Below, in pieces: positions 15,248-23,805 of a DNA stretch of 46,106 nucleotides. The position numbers were made by a program, and so were the translations under genes. The notes under the pieces were generated by a model. The model saw only the letters and a program-made list of their open reading frames with translations, was not told the DNA's origin and ran no database searches. The first letter of the stretch is position 1. Every line of letters starts with the position of its first letter. This stretch comes from Shimia litoralis (GTDB lineage: Bacteria > Pseudomonadota > Alphaproteobacteria > Rhodobacterales > Rhodobacteraceae), in NCBI RefSeq assembly GCF_005518135.1, contig NZ_SULI01000023.1, positions 1-46,106 on the forward strand, written 5' to 3'.

Positions 15248-16096
15248 ATGTCCACAAAACCGGTCACATTTGTAAGTGGCGCCAACGCAGGCTTCTGGCG
15301 CGCACTCTATCAATTGTTGCGCGCAGCAGAACGCCAAAAGTGGACACAGCTTGGGGATTGGCACGTCTTTGACCTTGGCCTTGCACCAGAACAACGCGTA
15401 CGCCTTGAGGCCAGATTTGGGTGGGTGACATTTCACGATTTCGATTTTGATGCCTATCCGCCGCATTACCAACCCGAGCAAGGGTCATATGCGTGGAAAC
15501 CTGCGCTGATTCAGAAAATGGCAGACACCACACGCGGCCCATTGATTTGGCTGGACAGCGCCACCATTCCCAAATCGTCGCCCGCCGAGATGCTGGACCA
15601 TATCCATGCGCACGGCACGTATTTTTTGAATGGTCAGGCCAGCTTGGCCGAACGATGCGATCCAGATGTATTGGATCATCTTGGTATCCCGCAAGATGTG
15701 CGCGCCATGCGCGAATGTGTGGCGACCATCGCGGGCTTTGACACGTCACGGCCTGATGTATACGCTCTTATCGCGAAATGGGCGGGCTTAGCAGAAAGCC
15801 CCGAGCTTATTCATCCAAAGCCTGCAAAGATTGCACGTCACATGCATGATCAGGCGCTGCTCAGTGCGCTGGTTCTGCCAAAAGTGATGCAAGGCGACAT
15901 AGTCTTGCCACACGAAGACATCGACATCTCGTCAGGCATGCCCATTCAATTCATGAGCACCCGCAACAAGGTCTCACCGGATACGCCCGTATGGGCCGAT
16001 CCATTTGTGCGCGCCTACTACTGGGCATATAAGACGCTGGATCAATGGGCGCACCGACGACAGCACGCCAACCCCGATCAAGGCTCGGCACCCTGA
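15248..16096 (+). CDS. DUF1647-like putative glycosyltransferase
   Basis: This 282-residue soluble protein opens with the beta-strand TKPVTFVSGANAGFWRAL. It contains YAWKPALIQKM and GPLIWLDSATIP, the pattern of DUF1647-type and related GT8-like putative glycosyltransferases, in which the WxD segment lies at the sugar-nucleotide site. MHDQALLSAL later resembles the HDQ box of such enzymes. GGCGGAG precedes the ATG at 15248. It is divergent from the GT2-like gene and convergent with phaZ (13 bp apart). No membrane segment is seen. The enzymatic role is inferred from faint similarity, and the acceptor could be the cluster's lipid or an unrelated glycan. Confidence 0.55.
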   Translation: MSTKPVTFVSGANAGFWRALYQLLRAAERQKWTQLGDWHVFDLGLAPEQRVRLEARFGWVTFHDFDFDAYPPHYQPEQGSYAWKPALIQKMADTTRGPLIWLDSATIPKSSPAEMLDHIHAHGTYFLNGQASLAERCDPDVLDHLGIPQDVRAMRECVATIAGFDTSRPDVYALIAKWAGLAESPELIHPKPAKIARHMHDQALLSALVLPKVMQGDIVLPHEDIDISSGMPIQFMSTRNKVSPDTPVWADPFVRAYYWAYKTLDQWAHRRQHANPDQGSAP

Positions 16097-16109
16097 CCAG
16101 AAAAGTGGC

Positions 16110-16952
16110 TTAGCCTTCGTTAAGAAAGCGCGTAATCAGGCGCCCGACATCCTCACGATGAGAGTACATCAACAGATGTCCCGCCGGGTACACTTTGAGA
16201 CGTGCATCAGGCAATTGTGACGCCAACAGCATTTGGTTTGCGATAGGGATAAGCGCATCAAGCGCCCCTGCAATGATCTGTGTGGGCTGCTTAAGTTTGT
16301 GCAGCCAAGGCAAGCTGGTCCAACCGCAAATTGCCCGCACCTGACCATAATACCCCTCGCGCGACGGGGCGATGGCCAGCTTGGCATATTCCTTGAACAT
16401 TTCCGGTTGCAGGATGGCTTCGCCACCATACATCCACGGACCAATCATATTCCCATAGGCCTTGTTGGCGTATCGAAGCGGAAAGAAAATCTCTGACAAC
16501 GCAATGGGAGAACCCCACCAGCTTCCTAATCCGCCAGCCGAGGCGATCGACAGAATCAGCTTGCGACACCGGTCTGGATGATCGTGCGCCAATTGCTGGG
16601 CCAAGCTGCCACCCCAAGAAATCCCCAAGACGTCATACTGATCATGCCCGAGACGTTCCATGATCTGGGCCGGAAATCGTGCGTATTCCGGAATAGTCAG
16701 GCCGTTCTCTGGAATTTCAGACCGTCCCACACCGGGAACATCAAAGGCCACGATCGTGCGATCGGGAAATTGTTCAATCAGAGGATACAGAATTTCGACG
16801 GCTTGCCCCAAACCATTGCAAATCAGCAATGGTGGCTCAGACGTCTTTCCAGCGCGGCAATAAACCCGAATGGCCAACCCTTCGATGGTTTCCGTATGAA
16901 AAACCCCATCGTGCTGACCTGTGCCATGTTCAGACACCGCAGACGCGGCCAT
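16110..16952 (-). CDS. phaZ: Intracellular PHA depolymerase-like alpha/beta hydrolase
   Basis: This 280-residue alpha/beta hydrolase has nucleophile elbow GISWGG (Ser112), acid Asp232 in GALDALIP and His259 in AGHL. Several stretches follow the Pseudomonas medium-chain intracellular PHA depolymerase: FDVPGVGRS, LGISWGGSLAQQLAHDHPDRC and GWTSLPWLHKLKQPT. The expected role is hydrolysis of stored polyhydroxyalkanoate granules to monomers. The ATG at 16952 shares its A with the phaC stop (TGATG); a TTG one codon earlier is also possible. Coupling of synthase and depolymerase on one message fits a PHA storage cycle. The mcl-type depolymerase is not the form I expect in Rhodobacteraceae, so it may have been acquired, or the family is broader than I remember. 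Confidence 0.8.
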   Translation of the reverse strand: MAASAVSEHGTGQHDGVFHTETIEGLAIRVYCRAGKTSEPPLLICNGLGQAVEILYPLIEQFPDRTIVAFDVPGVGRSEIPENGLTIPEYARFPAQIMERLGHDQYDVLGISWGGSLAQQLAHDHPDRCRKLILSIASAGGLGSWWGSPIALSEIFFPLRYANKAYGNMIGPWMYGGEAILQPEMFKEYAKLAIAPSREGYYGQVRAICGWTSLPWLHKLKQPTQIIAGALDALIPIANQMLLASQLPDARLKVYPAGHLLMYSHREDVGRLITRFLNEG

Positions 16953-18697
16953 CAAAACAACCGCCCGTCTTGCGCCACATCTTCAACGACATATGTCCCC
17001 GGTGCATCAGCCAGCGGCGGATGCGTCTTGTTGCCCAATGATTTTGGCGCAGCGATCGTTTTCCCCGATCCGTTTTTGTCCAACCAAGCCAACCAGTGAT
17101 CCCACCAGCTACCTTGAGTTTTTGTCGCTGACGCCTGCCATCCTGTGGCATCTGCACCTGCATCCCCGTCTGTCATAAAGCTGCGGCGGTTTTTGGCAGG
17201 ATGGTTGATCACTGTGCCAGACACGTGCCCGCCGTCTGTCAGGACGAACTCGGAATCGCCGGATACCAACCCTTTGGCCACATAAGACGTTTCCCACGGC
17301 ACAATGTGATCGCCCGTCGCGGCAAGGAAATAGCACGGCATCTTGATGTTGCGCGTATCCACAGGCTTGCCCAACAACGTCAGCGCCCCCGGCTCCTTCA
17401 TCTTGTTGGCGACATAGATTTCTTCGATGTAATAGGTAAACCAAGCTGACGGCAGGTTCGATGTATCCGCATTCCAATGCAAAATATCAAAGGGCGGCGA
17501 ATCTTGGCCTTTGAGGTAATTGTTGACCACAAAGTTCCATATAGAGTCATTTACGTGCAACATAGACATCGCCTGAGCGATATCACGCCCTGGCGCAACC
17601 TGCGCAGCCTTGAGGCGATTTTTGTACATTTCGATCTGTGGTGTATCGATGAACACCTCAAGCTGACCCGGATCAGAGGCGTCAATCATCGACGACAGGA
17701 ACGTCGCAGAGGCCACTTTTTTGGCGAGTTTTTCAGGGAACACCGAGAGCGCTGCGAGCTGCATTGTGCCGCCATTACACCATGACAACATGTGAACATC
17801 GTCCGCTTTGGCAATCTCAGTGCAGGCCTCGAACGCGGCAATAATGCCTGTTTCAATATATTGATCCCAGCCGTAGTCGACCAATTCAGGACCCGGATTA
17901 CGCCATGCGATAATATAGACGCTGTTCCCCTGCTCTAGCAGATAGCGCACCATCGATTTCTTTTCGTTGATGTCGAAAATATAGAATTTGTTGACGCAAG
18001 GCGGCACGATCAAAATTGGCGTCGCGTTCACCTTTGCGGTCATAGGTGTGTATTGAATAAGCTCGATCAACTCGTTGCGAAACACAACCGAACCGGGCGT
18101 CGTGGCAATATTTCCGCCCAATTCAAACGCGGATTCATCGCTGGTGGTGATATAGCCTTTTTCCAAGTCTCGCAGGACATTTTGAAAGCCATCAATCAGG
18201 CTTTGGCCGTTGGTTTCTTGTGCGCGTTTCAAAACTTCGGGGTTGGTTGTTGAAAAATTCGACGGGGCCATCGCATCGGCCGCCACACGCGCATAAAAGC
18301 TCAGCTTACGTTGCTCGTGTTCCGGTAACCCAGCAGAATCGGCCATGTCGGCAATTGCCTTGGCGGTTATTTCATAGGACTTGCGCAGGAACGGAAACAC
18401 GCCTTCGTTCCATTCATCGCCGCGAAAACGCGGATCTTTGGACGGAGCAGGCTTGGCGTCATCGGATTGGGTCAGCCCCCCGAACCAAAGCTGGGCCAAC
18501 TCGTTTTGATAGGCCATTCCGGCCTGCATCCACTCCACCGCAGCGGTTGGGGACATCGCAGCAAAGGCCGAGTACGCCGTTGACATCTGACGAGACAGAT
18601 CCGCCAATTGGGCATGGTCTACATTCGAAAAAAACGGGTTGTTTTCTGAAACCTGTTTCCAAAAATCCAGATACTCGTTCGCAGACGACGTTGCCAT
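16952..18697 (-). CDS. phaC: Poly(3-hydroxyalkanoate) synthase, class I type
   Basis: This 581-residue granule-associated synthase polymerises (R)-3-hydroxyacyl-CoA. It has a PhaC N-terminal domain (about 90-260), the lipase-like box SWCNGG with catalytic Cys307, Asp463 in TGDHIVPW and His491 in DGGHVSG. Other family marks are VPPCVNKFYIFD, SVYIIAWRNPGP and FTYYIEEIYVANKM. Length agrees with class I enzymes. The box residue after Cys is Asn, where the common form is Val/Met (CVGG), a small deviation. It begins an operon with phaZ. No phasin or PhaR gene is seen in the window. The 272 bp upstream, shared with the glmS 3' end, should carry the promoter and include a short dyad CGTGT-N4-ACACG at 18816-18829. 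Confidence 0.92.
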   Translation of the reverse strand: MATSSANEYLDFWKQVSENNPFFSNVDHAQLADLSRQMSTAYSAFAAMSPTAAVEWMQAGMAYQNELAQLWFGGLTQSDDAKPAPSKDPRFRGDEWNEGVFPFLRKSYEITAKAIADMADSAGLPEHEQRKLSFYARVAADAMAPSNFSTTNPEVLKRAQETNGQSLIDGFQNVLRDLEKGYITTSDESAFELGGNIATTPGSVVFRNELIELIQYTPMTAKVNATPILIVPPCVNKFYIFDINEKKSMVRYLLEQGNSVYIIAWRNPGPELVDYGWDQYIETGIIAAFEACTEIAKADDVHMLSWCNGGTMQLAALSVFPEKLAKKVASATFLSSMIDASDPGQLEVFIDTPQIEMYKNRLKAAQVAPGRDIAQAMSMLHVNDSIWNFVVNNYLKGQDSPPFDILHWNADTSNLPSAWFTYYIEEIYVANKMKEPGALTLLGKPVDTRNIKMPCYFLAATGDHIVPWETSYVAKGLVSGDSEFVLTDGGHVSGTVINHPAKNRRSFMTDGDAGADATGWQASATKTQGSWWDHWLAWLDKNGSGKTIAAPKSLGNKTHPPLADAPGTYVVEDVAQDGRLF

Positions 18698-18815
18698 ATT
18701 CTATCCCTTTTTAGACTGACAGGCCCCTTTCGAGAGCCCTATCATCAAACCCAACGGGCACGACGTTTGAAACATTGCCACAACGATTGGCATTCAAACG
18801 CACAATTCCCCAGTG

Positions 18816-18829
18816 CGTGTTCTGACACG
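18816..18829. promoter_or_regulatory. Short inverted repeat upstream of phaC
   Basis: CGTGT and ACACG arms are separated by four bases in the 272-bp gap between phaC and glmS. The dyad is short and could occur by chance. It is listed as the only symmetric element I noticed near the phaC promoter region, and a role as regulator site is unproven. Confidence 0.2.
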
Positions 18830-18969
18830 ACATTCGGCACTAGCCCCCGGACATCGTCAGAAGGTTTAGTTTTGCAACGCCAACCTTGCTCAAATGTTTC
18901 CAAACATCGCAGGCCCATAATAATATGGCCCGCGACATGAAACTCTAGGTAAATTGCGACAAGAAGAGC

Positions 18970-20814
18970 CTATTCAACGGTGACAGACTTTGCCAAATTG
19001 CGTGGCTGATCGACGTCTGTGCCCTTTAGAACCGCCACATGATAGGCCAGCAACTGTGCCACAATGGAATGAACAAACGGGGCCAGTTCCTCGCGCACCG
19101 CAGGCACGATCAACATGTGATCTCCGATACCTTTTGCCAAAACCGCCCCTTGGGGGTCTGTGATCAATGTCACTCTGGCCCCTCGCGCGATCACCTCTTG
19201 GACGTTCGAAATGGTTTTCTCAAACAGCGGCCCAGACGATGCAAAGACAATGACGGGCACATGTTCATCAATCAACGCAATGGGCCCGTGTTTGAGTTCC
19301 CCCGCCGCATAGCCTTCTGCATGGATATAGCTGATCTCTTTAAGTTTGAGTGCAGCCTCGAACGCAAGCGGCGCCAAAACACCGCGCCCCAAGAAAAGAG
19401 TATCTCTGGCACTGACCATCGTCGCCGCAACCTGTTGCACCATCGGCTCAAGGCTTAGGGTTTCGCTGACAAGGCGCGGCAGCGCGGCCATCGCCACGGC
19501 CAGACTTGTTTCCGCATCGGTGCCCACAAGCCCATTGTCTTTGCCGGCCTTTAACGCCAACGCGGCCAACAAAGCCAATTGCCCGACATACGCCTTGGTC
19601 GACGCCACACCAATTTCCGGTCCCGCCAAAATTTCAAGAACGTGATCTGCTTCCCGCGCGATCGAACTTGTGGGCACATTTACCACTGCTAACACGGCCC
19701 GCACACGACCTTTGACATGGCGTACCGCGGCCAACGTATCGGCGGTTTCCCCCGACTGACTGACAAAAATGGCCATATCATCATCGCGCAACGGCGTGCT
19801 GCGATATCTGAACTCGCTGGCGACATCCAATTCCACCGGAAGGTCGGCGAACTCCTCAAACCAGTACTTGGCGACGGACGCGGCATAATACGCGGTCCCG
19901 CAAGCCACCAGAACCACACGGCGCACGCCAGAAAAATCAACTTTATCGAGGTCACCGCTCAGGCGGCCCTTTTGCAGATCAATCAGCGATCCGAACACGC
20001 GTGCCAATGATGCAGGTTGCTCGTGAATTTCCTTGTGCATGAAATGCTTGTGCTCACCCTTATCGACCAGAACTTCGTCCAATTCGATACGGCGAACGTC
20101 CCGTTCTACCGGCTGAAAAAGGTGGTTATAAATTTGGACACTTTTGCGGCTCAGAACCGCGACGTCGCCTTCTTCCAAATAGGAAATCTGGTCTGTCAGC
20201 GGTGCTAGCGCCAGCGCATCAGACCCGACAAACATTTCACGCATCCCTGTTGCCTCGTCGCGGTCCCCGTATCCAACAACCAAGGGCGACCCTTTGCGTG
20301 CGCAAATCATCAGGTCATCTTGACCCTCAAACAAAAAACACAGCGCAAATGCGCCACGAATACGGTCCAATGTTTTCTGGACTGCCTCGAATGGATCATT
20401 CTGCCAAGCCATAAAGGAATTGCACAGTTGCGCGACGACCTCTGTATCGGTGTCCGACGTAAATATGACGCCGCTATCCATAAGTTCCTGACGCAGCTCT
20501 GCGTAGTTTTCGATAATTCCGTTATGGACAACCACAACCTTGCCCGCGCGATGCGGATGGGCATTGGCCTGATTTGGGGACCCATGTGTCGCCCAGCGGG
20601 TATGCGCAATGCCAGAACGGCCCGCCAAAGGTTGACGATCCAGCAAATCACCCAACGCGGCAATTTTCCCGACGGCCCGTCGGCGCGTCACCGCGCCTTC
20701 GCACAGTGTTGCGATCCCAGAGCTATCGTAGCCACGATATTCGAGACGCTGAAGTGTTTGTAACAAGTTTGGGGCAACATCTGATGCGCCGAGAATACCG
20801 ACAATACCACACAT
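18970..20814 (-). CDS. glmS: Glutamine--fructose-6-phosphate aminotransferase (isomerizing)
   Basis: This 614-residue enzyme makes glucosamine 6-phosphate from fructose 6-phosphate and glutamine, the first step toward UDP-GlcNAc for peptidoglycan and LPS. The mature N-terminus is CGIVGILG, with the catalytic Cys exposed after Met removal, so the start must be the ATG at 20814 and not the in-frame Met three codons upstream. The glutaminase domain (1-220, with HTRWATHGSP and NGIIENY) is followed by two SIS domains (VACGTAYYA, SQSGETADTL; EGYAAGELKHGP) and the C-terminal DQPRNLAKSVTVE. It stands alone here; the often-adjacent glmU is absent. The 5' leader is A/T-rich, and I see no glmS ribozyme, which is expected for a Gram-negative. 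Confidence 0.97.
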   Translation of the reverse strand: MCGIVGILGASDVAPNLLQTLQRLEYRGYDSSGIATLCEGAVTRRRAVGKIAALGDLLDRQPLAGRSGIAHTRWATHGSPNQANAHPHRAGKVVVVHNGIIENYAELRQELMDSGVIFTSDTDTEVVAQLCNSFMAWQNDPFEAVQKTLDRIRGAFALCFLFEGQDDLMICARKGSPLVVGYGDRDEATGMREMFVGSDALALAPLTDQISYLEEGDVAVLSRKSVQIYNHLFQPVERDVRRIELDEVLVDKGEHKHFMHKEIHEQPASLARVFGSLIDLQKGRLSGDLDKVDFSGVRRVVLVACGTAYYAASVAKYWFEEFADLPVELDVASEFRYRSTPLRDDDMAIFVSQSGETADTLAAVRHVKGRVRAVLAVVNVPTSSIAREADHVLEILAGPEIGVASTKAYVGQLALLAALALKAGKDNGLVGTDAETSLAVAMAALPRLVSETLSLEPMVQQVAATMVSARDTLFLGRGVLAPLAFEAALKLKEISYIHAEGYAAGELKHGPIALIDEHVPVIVFASSGPLFEKTISNVQEVIARGARVTLITDPQGAVLAKGIGDHMLIVPAVREELAPFVHSIVAQLLAYHVAVLKGTDVDQPRNLAKSVTVE

Positions 20815-21030
20815 AATTTCCACCCTCCAAAAAAGCGAAACTGCAATAACTCAAAAAGCAAATTTTAAAATATAGCGCAAAACGTGCCAGAAATTGGGCT
20901 CGTTTTCAAACTTTAAACACTTGGAGAGTAAGCGGACACGCGCCTGAAACAGGCCCATCAGACCCACGCGTAACTATTTGTTAATAGATTCCAGTGGGTT
21001 TCCGCCTTCAAAACCCAACATGACAATTGC

Positions 21031-22146
21031 CTATTTAAGAGGCTTTGTTTGGAAAAGACGCACCTTAAGCCCGCCATTTGCAATCGGTGCACCCGTTGGC
21101 AGAAACGGCAAACCGGTTGCTTTGGCCAACGACGACTCACTGGTGACAAGCCCAACCCGCCAACCAGAGAACCGCTCTAGCAGCGTTTTGCCAAGCGCCC
21201 CATACAGGCCATACAGCAGCTTTTTATTTCCAATCCGGGCCCCATATGGCGGATTGACCATCACCAACCCTTTTGGGCCTTCGGGCGGTTCAAGCTCGCT
21301 AATGCTACGCATCTGGAACTCTGTATAGGCCGCAACACCAGCACGTTCGGCATTGGCTTGGCTCATTTTGATGGCCCCGGCGTCTCGATCCGAGCCGTAG
21401 AACTTGATCGTCGGCGCGGACGTTGGCTTTGCGCTGCGCATCTCTTGCCAGACATCTGCATCAAACGTGGCCAGGTCTTGGAATGCAAAAGACCGTGTTC
21501 GCCCAGCGTTTAGTCCCAATGCGATCTCGGCCGCCTCAATGGGAAACGTTCCCGACCCGCACATCGGGTCCAGAATCGGCTCTGATCCATCAAACCCGCA
21601 TTGACGCAGGAACATGGCGGCAAGGTTTTCACGCATAGGGGCCTTGTTCACCGCCTCTTTGTGGTCACGCTTGTGCAGGGACTCGCCTGAGGTATCCACG
21701 CTGAATGTACACAGATTATCGTCGATCCGCACCTTGAGCCGCACATCTGCTTGTTGCGATATAGGTGCCCCCAGCTCTTCGGTGATCGCCTTTTCGATGC
21801 GTTGCGCCGCGGCACCCGCATGATAAATTTTTGATTTTTTGCACGTGACTTCGACCTTCACTGGCAGGTCAGGCCGCAACACATCACCCCATGGAAATTT
21901 GCGCGACCGCTTATCCAACTGTGCAAGGTGGAACGCCCTGAATGACCCGATCCGCGCCAAAATGCGTGCGGCACCGCGCAACTCAAGATTGGCGCGCCAT
22001 ACATCAGGCCAACGCCCATGGATCGTGACACCGCCGCCTGTGGATTGCGCATCTTGAAAACCCTTTTCACGGGCCTCGGCGCACAGGGCATCTTCAAGGC
22101 CTGGGGCCGTTACAAGAAAAATTTCAAAGCTATCATCAGTCATCAT
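21031..22146 (-). CDS. THUMP-domain 23S rRNA (guanine-N2) methyltransferase, RlmL-like
   Basis: This 371-residue protein has an N-terminal ferredoxin-like/THUMP region (1-155, with TAPGLEDAL and VKVEVTCKKSKIYH) and a C-terminal Rossmann methyltransferase. Motif I is LDPMCGSGTFPIEAAE and the catalytic motif IV is NPPYG. RlmL/YcbY-type enzymes use SAM to methylate 23S rRNA guanine on N2. The length matches the single-methyltransferase form, not the fused RlmKL of gammaproteobacteria. The start could be either of two adjacent ATGs (22146 or 22143). It is separated from the upstream mscS gene by a strong terminator hairpin, so it has its own promoter. Confidence 0.85.
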   Translation of the reverse strand: MMTDDSFEIFLVTAPGLEDALCAEAREKGFQDAQSTGGGVTIHGRWPDVWRANLELRGAARILARIGSFRAFHLAQLDKRSRKFPWGDVLRPDLPVKVEVTCKKSKIYHAGAAAQRIEKAITEELGAPISQQADVRLKVRIDDNLCTFSVDTSGESLHKRDHKEAVNKAPMRENLAAMFLRQCGFDGSEPILDPMCGSGTFPIEAAEIALGLNAGRTRSFAFQDLATFDADVWQEMRSAKPTSAPTIKFYGSDRDAGAIKMSQANAERAGVAAYTEFQMRSISELEPPEGPKGLVMVNPPYGARIGNKKLLYGLYGALGKTLLERFSGWRVGLVTSESSLAKATGLPFLPTGAPIANGGLKVRLFQTKPLK

Positions 22147-22211
22147 CTGATCTCAGTAGACCGAAAGCCTGCAGTCTACGATAGCTATTCCAGCCTTTCG
22201 CGCATAAAGCA

Positions 22212-22245
22212 CAAAAAAACAGGGCATTTGTACAATGCCCTGTTC
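22212..22245 (-). terminator. Rho-independent terminator after mscS
   Basis: On the minus strand an 11-bp perfect stem (AACAGGGCATT with AATGCCCTGTT, short loop) is followed by a run of seven T. It lies 24 bp beyond the mscS stop and ahead of the RlmL-like gene, so it ends the mscS transcript. Confidence 0.9.
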
Positions 22246-22268
22246 TGTGTTCACATCGAAATCGCTGA

Positions 22269-23075
22269 TTATGCGTCTTTGTGAATTTCCACTGTATGCG
22301 GGTATGGAATAGACACGCCATCGCGGTCAAAGGCCTCTTTGACGGCTTTTGTCATTCCAAACTTCAGCTCCCAATAATCCGCAGCGTCACACCACAGGCG
22401 CGCTGTAATATCGACAGAACTGTCGCCAAGGTTGGTGACACGCACCCATGGCTCCGGGTCTGTTTTAACACGCCCATCAGCAGCGGCCTGATCCAGAATG
22501 ATCTGCATCGCACGGTCGGCATCATCCCCATAATCAATTCCAAACACCAAATCGACGCGGCGGGTTTCATGGTGCGAAAAGTTCGTAATCACCGCGCCCC
22601 ACGCCTGACCGTTTGGCACAATGATTTGAACGTTGTCAGGTGTCACCAATTCGGTCACAAAAAGATTCAAGTCTTTGACTGTGCCCGATGTCCCGCCAAT
22701 ATCCACAAACTGACCCAGCTTATAAGGGCGGAACAAGATCAACATAAACCCGGCAGCCAGATCGCTAAGCGTCCCCTGAAGCGCCAGACCAATTGCCAGC
22801 GTTGCAGCCCCCATCATAGCGACCAGGGAGGTTGCCTCGATACCAAAGAGAGACAGCACCGCGACCAATACAATCAGCAAGATCACCCAGCGCACTATCG
22901 AGGCGGCAAAATTTCCCAGCGTGTTGTCAATTTCGGGGCGCGCGTTGACCCGCCGCCGGACAAAACCGCTCACAATACCTGCTACGGTCCAGCCCACCAC
23001 CAACAGGATAAGCGCCTTGATCGCCGCCATCGCAAGTGGCCCTAACGCACCGACTTGTTGCACTACATCTTCCAT
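22269..23075 (-). CDS. mscS: Small-conductance mechanosensitive channel (MscS family)
   Basis: This 268-residue inner-membrane channel has three N-terminal helices, the Gly/Ala-rich pore helix TM3 (MMGAATLAIGLALQGTLSDLAAGFMLILFRPYKLGQF), and a cytosolic beta domain with VTELVTPDNVQIIVPNG. The length matches E. coli MscS (286). The family opens under membrane tension to release solutes during hypo-osmotic shock. It is transcribed as a single gene, with the terminator at 22.2 kb downstream and ytoQ about 180 bp upstream. Confidence 0.95.
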   Translation of the reverse strand: MEDVVQQVGALGPLAMAAIKALILLVVGWTVAGIVSGFVRRRVNARPEIDNTLGNFAASIVRWVILLIVLVAVLSLFGIEATSLVAMMGAATLAIGLALQGTLSDLAAGFMLILFRPYKLGQFVDIGGTSGTVKDLNLFVTELVTPDNVQIIVPNGQAWGAVITNFSHHETRRVDLVFGIDYGDDADRAMQIILDQAAADGRVKTDPEPWVRVTNLGDSSVDITARLWCDAADYWELKFGMTKAVKEAFDRDGVSIPYPHTVEIHKDA

Positions 23076-23257
23076 CGTTCGCTCCTAGAAAACCTTTGAA
23101 TAGTCATAGAAACAGCCTTGGCTACAATGCAAGACCTGTTTCAGCAAACACTGCGTGAGCATGTTTGCTTTCTACGCCGATATTGCACTGTACGCCCAAA
23201 TATCAGAGGGGAAAATTGGCTCATCAATCCCCGCACATCTGCAACACACGCCCGAGG

Positions 23258-23707
23258 CTAACCCGGCAGTACGCCTGTCTCAACATAGCGCAGAATTTCC
23301 ACGACTTGGGATGGTGCTTGGGCAACAGCCAATGCAGCTGCGTCGACCTCTTTCAAGGCGTGCTGATGATCGCCGCCATGCAATACAATCAGGGATTTCC
23401 CCAACGCAGCAGCATAGCCCGCATCAAACGCAGCGTTCCATTGTTTGTATTTCTCGCCAAAACGCACCACGACGACATCCGCATCGGCGATCCCCTTGCG
23501 GGTTCGGATCGCATTAAGCTTGGCGCCTTTGTTATCGTGCCAAAACTTGTCGGGTTCTTGCCCCAGAATGCGCACGCCACAATCGTCACTTGCGTCATGA
23601 TCAGTCACGGCCGAACTGAAGACCACATCAAGATCCGCTGATCCGCTGATGATTTGGTCACGCCAATCTGTATGGATTTCTCCCGACAGGTATACCTTTA
23701 ACGTCAT
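23258..23707 (-). CDS. YtoQ family protein
   Basis: This 149-residue conserved protein contains MTLKVYLSGEIHTDWRDQI at the start, FSSAVTDHDASDDCG, DKFWHDNKGAKLNAIRTR and ADVVVVRFGEKYKQWNAAFDAGYAAALGK. It resembles nucleoside 2-deoxyribosyltransferase-like folds (the last segment looks like that family's substrate loop), but no function is established that I know of. The ATG at 23707 follows GGAGGA at six-base spacing, so the eight extra upstream residues are not used. It lies 98 bp after pheT on the same strand and could be read through from it. Confidence 0.85.
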   Translation of the reverse strand: MTLKVYLSGEIHTDWRDQIISGSADLDVVFSSAVTDHDASDDCGVRILGQEPDKFWHDNKGAKLNAIRTRKGIADADVVVVRFGEKYKQWNAAFDAGYAAALGKSLIVLHGGDHQHALKEVDAAALAVAQAPSQVVEILRYVETGVLPG

Positions 23708-23805
23708 GTTTCGTCCTCCACATGGGCCCAAGGGATGTTCACTTCGGCTTTGTCGATACCGCGCAGCGCATCCGGTTGGATATGCTTGCGCGGCATAGAA
23801 TTCAT

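Noticed and set aside
18909-18935. Terminator after glmS
   Set aside because: An imperfect stem GCGGGCC/GGCCTGC with a loop of eleven bases and no T-run; too weak to list as a terminator.
20815-21030. glmS ribozyme or riboswitch upstream of glmS
   Set aside because: The leader is A/T-rich with no ribozyme-like core, and such ribozymes are known mainly from Firmicutes.
22281-23045. 254-residue plus-strand open frame opposite mscS
   Set aside because: MscS features on the minus strand are unmistakable; the plus-strand frame is a shadow rich in His and Gln without motifs.
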